NCBI RefSeq assembly: GCF_029543155.1
Contig: NZ_JARQXA010000004.1
Location: 1-64,000 of the forward strand
Direction of reading: 5' to 3'
DNA length: 64,000 nucleotides
Origin: Sphingomonas sp. HITSZ_GF
Lineage (GTDB): Bacteria; Pseudomonadota; Alphaproteobacteria; Sphingomonadales; Sphingomonadaceae
Numbering within the stretch: position 1 is the first letter of the stretch; the number at the start of each line of letters is the position of its first letter. This document shows positions 45,172-53,834 of this stretch, piece by piece. The translations under genes were made by a program, and so were the position numbers. The notes beneath the pieces were generated by a model. That model searched no databases and was not told where the DNA came from. It saw only the letters and a list, made by a program, of their open reading frames with translations.

Positions 45172-47514
45172 TCAGAATTTGAGGCTGAACGTTCCGAAGA
45201 CCTGGCGCGGATTGCCGTAGAAAGCGGTGGCGATGCCCTCGCGGCCCAGCGTCGAGCTGTAAACCTGCGTCGTCGGGTTGTAGCTCAGATAATTATAGCC
45301 CGAGGTGATGTAGCGCTGGTCGGTGATGTTCTTGGCGTGCACGCCGATCTCGTAGCGCCCGTCGCCGAAGCTGTAGGTCAGGTTGGCGTCCCACAGCGCA
45401 TAGCCCGGCTGGTCGAGCCAGGGGATCGGCGTCTCGAACTGGTGCGTCTCGCTGCGATAGGAGACGGTGGTCGAGACGTTGAGCGTGCCGGGGCCGGCCT
45501 CGAGATAGGTGCCGATCGTGCCCGACAGCGTCCATTCCGGCGTGTTCTGAATGTTGCGCTGGTTCGCGACATTCACGTTGTTGACGTAGAATTCCTTGTA
45601 CTTGCCGTCGATCCAGCCGAGCGACCCGTTGAAGGTGAAGGCGGAGCCCGGGCCGGCATAGCCGCGGGCGATACGGGCGTTCACTTCGGCCTCGATGCCC
45701 TTGAACTCGGCACGCGCCGCGTTGGTGGTGACGCCGGCGAAGCTCTCGTAGATGCCGTCGTTATTGGCATCGACGCCGATCGAGCCGGGGATCTGGACGT
45801 TGTTGTACTTGGCGTAGAAGCCGTCGATCGCGAAGTTCAGCGCGCGATCGAACAGCGAGCCCTTCCAGCCGATCTCGTAGCTGTCGACCGATTCCGGATC
45901 GAACGAGATGAAGTTATAGACGTCCTGATACTGGATGCCGGGCACGCCATCGGTGTTGGGCGCGATGTTGCCGCTGCCGCGCGGATCGAAGCCGCCGCCC
46001 TTGAAGCCCTTGGCATAGGACGCATAGAGCATGTGGTCCGCGCTCGGCTTGAAGCTGATCGAGGCGCGCGGGGTGAACTTCTCGAAATCGGCCTTGCCGC
46101 GGAAATCGGTGGCGGTGGCGATGGTGACGGCGTTGCCGCCGAACTCGGCCGAGGTGCCGCCGATCTTGGTCGCCTTATAGACCCAGGCATCGCGGTGATC
46201 CCAGGTGTAGCGGCCGCCGACCGAGATGCTGAACTGCGGGGTGATGTCGAAGGTGAAGTCGCCATAGATGGACGGCGTCGTCGTCTTCACATTGCCCGCG
46301 GTATAGGCGTTGAGCCCCGGCAGGCCGGCGATGGCGCCGGTGGTGCCGAGCAGCACGTCGAACGAAGTCGAGGCCTCGGCATCGAGATAGTAGAAGCCGA
46401 GAATGCCGTTCAGCCGCTCGCTCGAATAGAGGAGCTGGAATTCCTGGCTGACCTGCTCGTTGCGATAGACCGCGGGCACGTCGACATCGACGCTGGGCAG
46501 CGAATCGAAGTCGATCGGCGCATAGCTGCGATCCTTGCGCCAGGCGCTGATCGAGCGGAGCGTGACCGCGTCGCTGATCTGCGCGCTGACATTCATCGCC
46601 AGGCCGCCGCCTTCGACATCCTGACGCGGATTGTTGAGCCCGGCCTGGGTGTCATAGACGTCGGGCAGTACCGGGGTGCCGGTGAGCATCGAGCGGAACA
46701 GCCGGTGGCCGTTGCGCGGGTTCGAGCGGTCCCAGGTATAGTCGCCGGAAAGGCGGATCTTCATCCGCTTGTCGGGCGAGGCGAACTCGATCGTGCCGCG
46801 CGTTGCCCAGATGTCCTTGTTGTAGTTTTCCAGCCCGTTGTAGAGATTCTCGCCGAAGCCGCCGCGCGACAGGCGGGCGCTGGTCGCGCCGATCTTGAAC
46901 TGGTCGCCGATCGGCGTCGCCGCGCTCACCACCAGATCGGCCTGGTTGTATGAGCCATAGGTGCCGCGGATCTTGAACTCGGGCTTGTCGGGCAGTTCGC
47001 GCGTCACGTACTTCAGCGCGCCGCCGATCGTGTTGCGGCCATAGAGCGTGCCCTGCGGCCCGCGCAGCACCTCGACGCGCTCCACGTCATAGATGTCGAG
47101 CACCGCGGCCTGGGGGCGGTTGAGATAGACGTCGTCCAGATAGATGCCGACGCCGGCTTCGAAGCCGGGCACCGGATCCTGCTGGCCGACGCCGCGGATG
47201 AAGGCGGTGAGCGTCGAGTTGGTGCCGCGCGAATTCTCGAAGGTGACGTTGGGCACGGTGTTCGAGATGTCGGTCACGTCGATCGCGCCCGACTGTTCGA
47301 GCGCGGCGCCCGAAAGCGCGGTGACGGCGCCCGGCACGTCGAGCAGGCGCTCCTCGCGGCGGCGGGCAGTGACGATGATCTCGCCGCTATCGTCGGCCGG
47401 AGTCGCCTGCGCATCCGCGGCGGGCGCTTCCTGCGCGAAGGCGGGGGCGGCGGCGAGTGCGGTGAAGGCGGCGCCCGCGAACAGAATCGCACGGGCAGAA
47501 TTCAGGCGTGACAT
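45172..47514 (-). CDS. TonB-dependent receptor (TetR-controlled locus)
   Basis: A 780-residue outer-membrane receptor. The signal peptide (MSRLNSARAILFAGAAFTAL... AFAQ) is followed by a TonB-box region GEIIVTARRREERLLDVPG and a plug (~50-160; FIRGVGQQDPVPGFEAGVGI, RVEVLRGPQGTLYGRNTIGG). The barrel ends GTFSLKF. The RGPQGTLYGRN wording marks the large sphingomonad group for unknown organic substrates. The ribosome site GAGGGGAG is near the ATG. A promoter with a nested operator lies in the divergent region toward the TetR gene, so the receptor is probably repressed until the ligand is present. Confidence 0.93.
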   Translation of the reverse strand: MSRLNSARAILFAGAAFTALAAAPAFAQEAPAADAQATPADDSGEIIVTARRREERLLDVPGAVTALSGAALEQSGAIDVTDISNTVPNVTFENSRGTNSTLTAFIRGVGQQDPVPGFEAGVGIYLDDVYLNRPQAAVLDIYDVERVEVLRGPQGTLYGRNTIGGALKYVTRELPDKPEFKIRGTYGSYNQADLVVSAATPIGDQFKIGATSARLSRGGFGENLYNGLENYNKDIWATRGTIEFASPDKRMKIRLSGDYTWDRSNPRNGHRLFRSMLTGTPVLPDVYDTQAGLNNPRQDVEGGGLAMNVSAQISDAVTLRSISAWRKDRSYAPIDFDSLPSVDVDVPAVYRNEQVSQEFQLLYSSERLNGILGFYYLDAEASTSFDVLLGTTGAIAGLPGLNAYTAGNVKTTTPSIYGDFTFDITPQFSISVGGRYTWDHRDAWVYKATKIGGTSAEFGGNAVTIATATDFRGKADFEKFTPRASISFKPSADHMLYASYAKGFKGGGFDPRGSGNIAPNTDGVPGIQYQDVYNFISFDPESVDSYEIGWKGSLFDRALNFAIDGFYAKYNNVQIPGSIGVDANNDGIYESFAGVTTNAARAEFKGIEAEVNARIARGYAGPGSAFTFNGSLGWIDGKYKEFYVNNVNVANQRNIQNTPEWTLSGTIGTYLEAGPGTLNVSTTVSYRSETHQFETPIPWLDQPGYALWDANLTYSFGDGRYEIGVHAKNITDQRYITSGYNYLSYNPTTQVYSSTLGREGIATAFYGNPRQVFGTFSLKF

Positions 47515-47573
47515 TCAGAACTCCCCTCTCCTCGAACCCGTCATTTGTCGCGGGTTGCACGTTGTTGACCGAG

Positions 47574-47602
47574 GCTATACTGAAACCTGAACCGAGTTTC
47601 AA
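47574..47602 (-). promoter_or_regulatory. sigma-70 promoter of the TonB receptor gene
   Basis: Minus strand: TTGAAA (47602-47597), exactly 17 bp, TATAGC (47579-47574). This is the best sigma-70 type match I noticed in the window. The leader would be about 50 bases. Confidence 0.7.
47581..47601. promoter_or_regulatory. TetR-type operator inside the divergent promoters
   Basis: TGAAAC-N9-GTTTCA, 21 bp, placed in the spacer between the -35 and -10 of the receptor promoter. It also overlaps the end of a TATACT (47576-47581) that could be the -10 of the TetR gene. One bound repressor could shut both directions. Confidence 0.6.
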
Positions 47603-47626
47603 CTTGGATCGACAGGGGGAGATGCA

Positions 47627-48283
47627 ATGGCTAGGGTCCGTGGCATGAACGCCACAGCATCGGACCTTCTGGGCAGCGAGGCGGCCAGCGCCGGCAAGGA
47701 GCCGCGCACCGCGCGCGGGCGCCGCACATTGCGGCTGATCCTCGATGCGGCGGCCGAGGAATTCGGCGCCAAGGGGTTCCACGAAGGCTCGATCAGCGGG
47801 ATCACCCGGCGCGCCGGCGTCGCGCTCGGCAGCTTCTACACCTATTTCGATTCGAAGGACGACGTGTTCCGCGCGCTGGTGCGCGACATGAGCGAACAGG
47901 TGCGCGAGCATGTCGCGCCGGCGATCAAGGGCGCGACCGGCGGGCAGATCGCGGCGGAGCAGGCGGCGCTGCTCGCCTTCATCCGCTTCGCGCGCCAGCA
48001 CAAGGAAATCTACCGGATCATCGACGAGGCCGAGTTCGTCGATCCCGAGAGCTTCCGCATGCATTATGCGACCACCGCAGAGCGCATCGCCAAGCGGCTT
48101 CAGGCAGCGGCGGCGCGCGGCGAGGTGCGCGAGGATGTGGGCGAGGTCCACGCCTGGGCGATCATGGGGATGAACGTGTTCCTGGGGCTGCGCTACAGCG
48201 TGTGGCAGGAGGACGTCGATCCGGAGGCGATCGCCGATACGGTGGCGCAGATGCTCGCGCGCGGGATCGGGACCGGGCGCTAG
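47627..48283 (+). CDS. TetR/AcrR-family regulator
   Basis: 218 residues. The N-terminal helix-turn-helix (~28-75) has [40 protein letters not shown]: a classic TetR DNA-binding domain. The helical ligand domain follows. The ATG at 47627 follows GGGGGAGA by a normal spacing. It is divergent from the TonB receptor and most likely represses it and itself through the dyad at 47581-47601. Its stop shares CTAG with the convergent CPBP gene. The ligand is unknown but is presumably the transported compound. Confidence 0.9.
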   Translation: MARVRGMNATASDLLGSEAASAGKEPRTARGRRTLRLILDAAAEEFGAKGFHEGSISGITRRAGVALGSFYTYFDSKDDVFRALVRDMSEQVREHVAPAIKGATGGQIAAEQAALLAFIRFARQHKEIYRIIDEAEFVDPESFRMHYATTAERIAKRLQAAAARGEVREDVGEVHAWAIMGMNVFLGLRYSVWQEDVDPEAIADTVAQMLARGIGTGR

Positions 48284-49032
48284 CGCCGCGCGCGCCGGGT
48301 CCGCTTCGGCCGGCCCATGCCCCAGACGAGCAGGATGGCGAGCGCGGCGGAGGCGAGGCGCAGCGCATTGCCGGTCCAGCCGAACACCGCTTCGTCGGGG
48401 ACCTGGAAGAGATTCCAGGCGAGGTTGAGCGAGATGTGGAGCACCGCGCCGCTCCAGATCGTGTAGCCGTCCAGACGGTCGAGCAGCGCCATCGCCACGG
48501 CGCCGATGCCGGTGATCGCGAAGACCTGCAGCGCCATGGCGCCGCCTGCGCTGCCGCCCATGCTCCACCAATGGACCAGCCCGAACAGCGCCGACTGCAC
48601 GGCGATCGCCAGCCAGAGCGGCCAGCGCAGCGCCTGGCGGGTGAAGACGAAGCCGAAGCCGCGAAAGGCGATCTCCTCGGCAAGCGGGAAGGCGATGGCG
48701 AGCATCGCCAGGTCGAGCCAGGTCCAGTCGTGCGAGAATTTGCCGAGCGTCGCGAGGCCGATCCAGGCGGGCAACGTGCCCAGCGCGACGAGCAGCGGCG
48801 CGCGCCAGCCGTTGAAGCCAAGCCCGAGCGCGCCGAGCCTGCCAAGCAGCAACGTGCCTGCCAGGACGATGGCGACGCCGAGCAGATTGTCGAGGATCGA
48901 TCCGCCATAGGGGATCGGCAGCGGCGGGATCCGGAACCCGACGGCGGCTGCGAGATCGCGCACCGATTGCGAGAAGAGCAGGATCAGCACGACCAGGGTG
49001 ATGCTGCCGATCAGGCGCAGATGCTTGTCCAA
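48280..49032 (-). CDS. CPBP-family (CAAX protease/bacteriocin-processing) intramembrane metalloprotease
   Basis: A 250-residue protein with about seven hydrophobic spans. The signature motifs are EExxxR in [15 protein letters not shown] (~118-132), a FxxxH-like ALFGLVHWW, and HxxxN in [12 protein letters not shown]. In bacteria these Abi/CPBP proteins cleave membrane proteins or serve in bacteriocin self-immunity; the substrate is unknown. The stop codon lies in the CTAG that also ends the TetR gene. Confidence 0.85.
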   Translation of the reverse strand: MDKHLRLIGSITLVVLILLFSQSVRDLAAAVGFRIPPLPIPYGGSILDNLLGVAIVLAGTLLLGRLGALGLGFNGWRAPLLVALGTLPAWIGLATLGKFSHDWTWLDLAMLAIAFPLAEEIAFRGFGFVFTRQALRWPLWLAIAVQSALFGLVHWWSMGGSAGGAMALQVFAITGIGAVAMALLDRLDGYTIWSGAVLHISLNLAWNLFQVPDEAVFGWTGNALRLASAALAILLVWGMGRPKRTRRARR

Positions 49033-49136
49033 ACAGGGCTTCCCGACAGTGATGTGCGCGGTGTGCTATGTTTATAACACAATAAAGGCAAGCGCGCGCC
49101 ATTGCGGGCGGCGGCGCGCGGCCCCATCAAGGGGGC

Positions 49137-49604
49137 ATGGATTTCAGCGACTGGCATGCTGCGCGGGCAAGGGCGCTGTTCACGGTGCTCGCCGAGCGCC
49201 ACAATCTGCGCATGCGCGGTGCCGATGCCGGGCCCGATTATCTCGAGCTCGAGCTTCCGGTGCAATATGGGCTGCGCATCGCGCTGCGGCTGGTCTGGGC
49301 GCGCGACACGCTGAGCATCCGCAGCGACCTGTTCGCCGCGCATTTCTATCTCGACGCCGATCCCGAGGCGGAGACGCGGTTCATCGAGACGCTGGACGGG
49401 CTGGTGCACGGCGATATCCGGCTGCACCTGTTCTACTGGCCGCGCGCCAAACGACCCTACAAGGCGCTGCTCCAGCGCCCGGCGGGGGAGGAATGGCGCA
49501 CCGTCTATACCTGGTTCCGCTGGCTGCCCTGGTCGCCGGTCGCGCGCGAGGAAGTGTGGGTGAACAGCCGCGCGCCGCATCTGCACGTGGTGGGGCACGC
49601 TTAG
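49137..49604 (+). CDS. hypothetical cytoplasmic protein, 155 residues
   Basis: The frame 49137-49604 encodes a mixed alpha/beta protein (MDFSDWHAARARALFTVLAE... YLELELPVQYGLRIALRLVW... DLFAAHFYLDADPEAETRF... REEVWVNSRAPHLHVVGHA). No signal peptide or membrane span is present. Codon use matches the neighbours, which supports a real gene. I do not recognise the family. It is divergent from the CPBP gene. Confidence 0.65.
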   Translation: MDFSDWHAARARALFTVLAERHNLRMRGADAGPDYLELELPVQYGLRIALRLVWARDTLSIRSDLFAAHFYLDADPEAETRFIETLDGLVHGDIRLHLFYWPRAKRPYKALLQRPAGEEWRTVYTWFRWLPWSPVAREEVWVNSRAPHLHVVGHA

Positions 49605-49633
49605 AGACGTGTTCCGGGATGCTGCAAAAAGCA

Positions 49634-49711
49634 GTTCCCCGGCGAAAGCCGGGGCCCAGGGTTTCTCTGCCGGGTCGCCCGTGACCTTGGGCCCCGGCTT
49701 TCGCCGGGAAC
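49634..49711. repeat. intergenic dyad repeat family B, complete copy
   Basis: TTCCCCGGCGAAAGCCGGGG from 49635 and CCCCGGCTTTCGCCGGGAA to 49710 are inverted arms, each a hairpin. The spacer is GTTTCTCTGCCGGG...GTGAC. A partial copy of the same unit is at 39501-39566. Confidence 0.8.
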
Positions 49712-49737
49712 TAGGACGGTTTGATTGGCGAGTTGGT

Positions 49738-50289
49738 TCACTCCTTGCCGAGCTTGTCCCTGAGCCCGGCCAGCCCGCCGAACGGGCCGCTTTCCTCGGC
49801 CTGGCGCTTCGCCTCTTCCTCGCTGATCACCCCGGCGTCGCGCAGCGCGGCTTCGGCACGCGGGCTGCGCGGATAGGGATCGAGCGCGAGCGCCAGCGAT
49901 TCCGCCGCGGCTTCGCCCAGGTCGATCGCGCCGCCTGAATAGAAGACGATGTCGCAATCCTCTTCGCCGAGCTCGACGTCTTCCTCACCGGTGTCGCCGT
50001 CGCCTTCGGGCAGGAAGCGGATCGCAAAATCCTCCTCGATCGTGGCGGGGACCGGGTCGTCGGTGATCACACAGGCCTGGACCACCCTGGCCGAGAGATG
50101 GCCGGTGGCGATGATGCCGCGGGCGTCGCGGTGGATCGCATACTCGGCCTTCAGGCTGTCGATCGCCTTGAGCCCGAAGCGCTCGGCGAGCAGCGTGCGC
50201 TCGCCGGGCTCGGCCTCGACATGGACCTGGTTCTCGCCGGCACCGATCGTGTCGAGCCGCTGGGGGCGGGAAAATTCGCTCTGGATCAT
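49738..50289 (-). CDS. YceD/DUF177 protein (23S rRNA accumulation)
   Basis: 183 residues beginning MIQSEFSRPQRLDTIGAGEN. DUF177 text includes LKAEYAIHRDARGIIATGHL, RVVQACVITDDPVPATIEEDFAIRF and DIVFYSGGAIDLGEAAAESLALALDPYPR. E. coli YceD affects 23S rRNA accumulation and ribosome assembly. In alphaproteobacteria it usually follows the cytochrome bc1 chaperone gene, as here. Start and upstream stop overlap by ATGA. Confidence 0.9.
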   Translation of the reverse strand: MIQSEFSRPQRLDTIGAGENQVHVEAEPGERTLLAERFGLKAIDSLKAEYAIHRDARGIIATGHLSARVVQACVITDDPVPATIEEDFAIRFLPEGDGDTGEEDVELGEEDCDIVFYSGGAIDLGEAAAESLALALDPYPRSPRAEAALRDAGVISEEEAKRQAEESGPFGGLAGLRDKLGKE

Positions 50290-50816
50290 GCCAGCACTCC
50301 TTCGCGCAGCGTGTCGATCGGCGTTTCGGCGAGCTGGTCGCGCAGCGTGCGGAGCCCGGCCTCGACATGCGCGAGCGCCTCGGGCGCCGGTGCCTCGCCG
50401 CGATAGAGGTTGCGGACCAGCGCCTCGCCCAGCGTGCCGTCGGCCAGCGCCGCGCGATAGGCGCCCAGCCGGCCGCCGAGCATCCCCATCATCTTGCCGA
50501 CATGCTTGCCGACGACGATGTCGCCGATGCCGATCTGGCGCAGCTGCCCGTCCATGTCGTCGATGAAGACTTCGGTGAGCTGGGTGCTGAACGGGATCGC
50601 CGCATCGTCCTGCTCGAGCCGAAGCAGCACCAGGCTCATCACCGCGGCGATCATGTCGAAACGGCCGTCGATCGTGTCGGGCACCGCGCCCGCCTCGTAC
50701 CAGTGCGGCTCGCGTCCGCGCGCGACGATCGCGGCATAGAGGCGCGGCGCGGTGCCGCGGTCGGGAGCCTGGAAGAGCCGCTGGAGCAAGCGCATGTGCC
50801 GGTTCGGGTCCTGCAT
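50286..50816 (-). CDS. ubiquinol-cytochrome c chaperone (CBP3-like)
   Basis: 176 residues of the UbiqC-chaperone family (mitochondrial Cbp3/UQCC1 relatives), which help assemble cytochrome b of the bc1 complex. Family text: LYAAIVARGREPHWYEAGAVPDTIDGRFDM, LVLLRLEQDD, EVFIDDMDGQLRQIGIGDIVVGKHVGKM. Start at 50816 or at the ATG at 50795; neither has a strong ribosome site. It is coupled to the YceD gene downstream by ATGA and is divergent from bamE. Confidence 0.88.
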   Translation of the reverse strand: MQDPNRHMRLLQRLFQAPDRGTAPRLYAAIVARGREPHWYEAGAVPDTIDGRFDMIAAVMSLVLLRLEQDDAAIPFSTQLTEVFIDDMDGQLRQIGIGDIVVGKHVGKMMGMLGGRLGAYRAALADGTLGEALVRNLYRGEAPAPEALAHVEAGLRTLRDQLAETPIDTLREGVLA

Positions 50817-50915
50817 ATTGGGTCGCGACCTTGTTTGGCCGCATTTTGCCGCATATTGAGGCGAACGGCCCGCGATGCAATGCGTGTGCCGGTACGCGTT
50901 TGCCTGGAGACCCGA

Positions 50916-51392
50916 ATGCCGATTCCCGCCCGCGCGCTTGGCGCCGCCCTGCTGGCAGCCGCGCTTGGCACCACTGCCTGCGTGCCCGTGCGCACGCATC
51001 AGGGCTATATCATCGACAAGGAACTCGTCGATTCGGTGCAGCCCGGCATCGATACGCGCGAATCGGTGCTGCAGACGCTCGGCCGGCCGACCTTCACCAG
51101 CCAGTTCAACGAAGGCGAGTGGTATTATGTCTCGCGCCAGAGCTCGAACCTTGGCTACCAGTCGCTGAAGCCCCGCGACCAGACCACGCTGCGCGTGCGC
51201 TTCGACGCCACCGGCAACGTCGTCGCGGTCGACCGGATGGGCAAGGAACTGATCGCCTCGGTCGATCCGTACGGCAAGACCACGCCGACGCTCGGCCACA
51301 AGCGCGGCTTCTTCGAGGACCTGTTCGGCAATATCGGCACGGTGGGCGCGCCGGGTGCCGGCGGTGCTGGCGGCGGCGGCAACGGCCCCTAG
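50916..51392 (+). CDS. bamE: outer membrane assembly lipoprotein BamE
   Basis: A 158-residue lipoprotein. The signal peptide ends ALGTTAC, with the cysteine as lipidation site. The SmpA/BamE domain (~35-120) has VQPGIDTRESVLQTLGRPTF, EGEWYYVSRQ and VRFDATGNVVAVDRMG. BamE is part of the BAM complex that folds outer-membrane barrels such as the two TonB receptors here. The tail is glycine-rich. The ATG at 50916 has GGAGA seven bases before it. Confidence 0.92.
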   Translation: MPIPARALGAALLAAALGTTACVPVRTHQGYIIDKELVDSVQPGIDTRESVLQTLGRPTFTSQFNEGEWYYVSRQSSNLGYQSLKPRDQTTLRVRFDATGNVVAVDRMGKELIASVDPYGKTTPTLGHKRGFFEDLFGNIGTVGAPGAGGAGGGGNGP

Positions 51393-51456
51393 TCCCTTCG
51401 CCTGGCGGTCGGCCTGACTGCCTGGCCGGGCTTTCCCCTTCGGCTACAAGGGCTTC

Positions 51457-51484
51457 GGCCGCGCTGTTCTTAGGCAGCGCGGCC
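51457..51484. terminator. hairpin between convergent bamE and pbpC
   Basis: A 10-bp perfect stem GGCCGCGCTG (51457-51466)/CAGCGCGGCC (51475-51484) around TTCTTAGG. A second small hairpin GTGCC-GTTC-GGCAC is at 51486-51499. There is no T-run on either strand, so it is a possible rather than certain terminator. Confidence 0.4.
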
Positions 51485-51581
51485 GGTGCCGTTCGGCACG
51501 GTCCCGAAAGGGGTAGAAGGGACCGCGCGAACAACGCGCGACGTAGCGTTTCGCTCCCTCAACATTCTTCGATTCGTGCAG

Positions 51582-53834
51582 CTATCTTATGGTGAACAGC
51601 ACCTGGTCGATCACCTTGCCGTCCAGGTCGACCAGCGCGAGGCGATGCTTGCCCGGAGGCGCCAGGATCAGCGGCTTCGAATCGGCGGTGCCGAGGTCGC
51701 GCTTGTCGAGGATCAACCGGTGGCCGAGCGCCTGGCCGGACACCGCGATGGCGAGCCGCTGGTTGCCCTCAGGGATATCGGGATCGAGCGCATAGACGCT
51801 GCCCGCCACCGGATTGGTGATCCGCGGGCGGCGCGATTCGGCGGGGGCATAGGCGACGCGGTCCATGCCGGTGCCGCGCAGGAAATATTCGCGGCGCGGC
51901 TGCTCCACCCCGGCGGTGAAGCGGATCTGGCGTTCTTCTATGCCTGCGGGCCGGGGCGGCGCCTTGCCGGGATCGGCTTCGTTCAGTGTCAGCATCACGT
52001 CGCGCCACACCGGCGCCGCGCCGCTGGTGCCCGATACCGCGCGCATCGGATCGCCTTCGAGATTGCCCACCCACACGCCGACGGTGAACCGGTCGGTGAA
52101 GCCGACGCACCAATTGTCGCGCATCGCCTTGGAGGTGCCGGTCTTCACCGCCGCCCAGAAGGGCAGGCGCAGCGCCGAATCGACGCCGAAGGTGCCCGCC
52201 CGGGCATTGGGATCGGCGAGCATGTCGGCGACGATCCAGGCCGCCTGCGGCGTAGTGGTGCGGCGCGGGGCGTCGGCCTTCGCATCCATCGTCAGCCGCA
52301 GCGGCGACCAGCGGCCTTCGAGCGCGAGGCTGCGATAGGCCGCGACCTGCTCCATCAGCGTCACTTCGGCCGAGCCGAGCGCAAGCGAATAGCCATAATA
52401 TTGGCCGTCCTCGACCAGCCCGCGATAGCCGGTATCCCAGAGCCGGTCGCGGAAGCTGTCGACGCCGGTGAGCAGCAAGGTGCGCACCGCCGGCACGTTG
52501 AGCGAGCCGGCAAGCGCGATGCGCGCGGAGACGGGACCCTTGAACGCCTTGTCGTAATTCTGCGGGACATAGAGGCCCGAGGCCGTGTCGAGCTGGACCG
52601 GGGAATCGTCGAGGATCGAGGCGGCGGTGAGATAGCCCTTCTCGATCGCCTCGGCATAGAGGAAGGGCTTCAGCGTCGACCCCGCCTGGCGATAGGAAGA
52701 GGCGCCGTCGACCGCGGGCGCGGTGCTCTCGCCGCCGATGCCGCCGACATAGGCGAGCACGTCGCCGCTTGCATTGTCGACCACCACCACCGCGCCGTCG
52801 CGCGCGCGGCTGCCGCCCAGCCCCTGGAGCTGGCGCTTGAGCGCCGTGATCGCGGCGCGCTGGATGGTCGCATCGAGCGTGGTGGTGATCTTCGCGCCCG
52901 GGCGGGTGAGCAGTTCGGCCGAGAGGTGCGGCGCCAGGCCCGGGTCGAGCGCCAGGCTGCGCGCCGGGCCGAGCATCGAGGCGGCGGCGCCGGGGAAGCG
53001 GGTGCAATCCTTGTCGCGACTGAGCGCGCAGGCGCGGCGGGCGACTTCGAAGGCATTGGCCTGGGGGTTGGGCAGCAGCGCCGCGAGCAGTAGCGCATCG
53101 TCGCGGGTGAGCGTCGCCGGCGTCTTGCCGAACAGGCCGAGCGCGGCGGCGCCGATCCCCTGCGCCTCGCCGCGGAAGCCGGCGAGGTTGAGATAGGCCT
53201 CGAGGATCTGGTCCTTGCTCCAGCGCGCCTCGAGTGCCCAGGCCGCGCGCATCTGGCGCAGCTTGTCGCGCATGCCGCGGCTGCCCGGCGTGGCGAGATC
53301 GGGGGCGAGATAGGCGGCGACCTGCATCGACAGGGTCGAGGCGCCGCGGCCGCGCTTGCCCTCGATCCGGTCGCGCGCGGCGCCGCTCAGCGCCACCCAG
53401 TCAACGCCGCCATGCGCGCGGAAGCGGCGGTCCTCGGCGGCGACCAATATGTCGCGCGCTACCGGCGAGACGTCCTGGAGCCGCGTCCAGGCGAGACGGC
53501 GGGCCTGATAGTCGACGCGGCTCGAATCGATCAGCACACCGTGCCGGTCGTAAAGCCATGCCTCGGACGGATGCCAGCCGGCGCGGACCGTCGCGTAATC
53601 GGGCAGCGCCGGCGGGCGCGTCACCCACCAGAAGCTTGCCGTCAGCGCGAAGACGAGCGCCAGGAGCGTGCCCACCACCCGCGGCGGCGTGATCACGCCG
53701 CGCCAGCCCGTCGCCTTCCATGCCGCGCGCTCGCGCCCGAACCATGCATGCAGCGCCTCGGGCGCGTCGTCGATGCGCTTCGTCCAGCGGCGGGCGAAGG
53801 CGAGGAAGCGGTCGAAAACCTCCTTCGCCGTCAC
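51582..53834 (-). CDS. pbpC: penicillin-binding protein 1C
   Basis: A 750-residue bifunctional murein synthase. A cytoplasmic N-terminus is followed by one span (~53-70). The GT51 transglycosylase (~95-260) has AAEDRRFRAHGGVDW and RGASTLSMQ. The transpeptidase has the SxxK motif GSTLKP, SLN and KTGTS. A C-terminal BiPBP_C domain (~660-750) is present. Start is GTG, overlapping the stop of the alpha-2-macroglobulin gene by GTGA. This gene pair is conserved in many proteobacteria and is thought to repair or defend the wall. Confidence 0.95.
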   Translation of the reverse strand: MTAKEVFDRFLAFARRWTKRIDDAPEALHAWFGRERAAWKATGWRGVITPPRVVGTLLALVFALTASFWWVTRPPALPDYATVRAGWHPSEAWLYDRHGVLIDSSRVDYQARRLAWTRLQDVSPVARDILVAAEDRRFRAHGGVDWVALSGAARDRIEGKRGRGASTLSMQVAAYLAPDLATPGSRGMRDKLRQMRAAWALEARWSKDQILEAYLNLAGFRGEAQGIGAAALGLFGKTPATLTRDDALLLAALLPNPQANAFEVARRACALSRDKDCTRFPGAAASMLGPARSLALDPGLAPHLSAELLTRPGAKITTTLDATIQRAAITALKRQLQGLGGSRARDGAVVVVDNASGDVLAYVGGIGGESTAPAVDGASSYRQAGSTLKPFLYAEAIEKGYLTAASILDDSPVQLDTASGLYVPQNYDKAFKGPVSARIALAGSLNVPAVRTLLLTGVDSFRDRLWDTGYRGLVEDGQYYGYSLALGSAEVTLMEQVAAYRSLALEGRWSPLRLTMDAKADAPRRTTTPQAAWIVADMLADPNARAGTFGVDSALRLPFWAAVKTGTSKAMRDNWCVGFTDRFTVGVWVGNLEGDPMRAVSGTSGAAPVWRDVMLTLNEADPGKAPPRPAGIEERQIRFTAGVEQPRREYFLRGTGMDRVAYAPAESRRPRITNPVAGSVYALDPDIPEGNQRLAIAVSGQALGHRLILDKRDLGTADSKPLILAPPGKHRLALVDLDGKVIDQVLFTIR

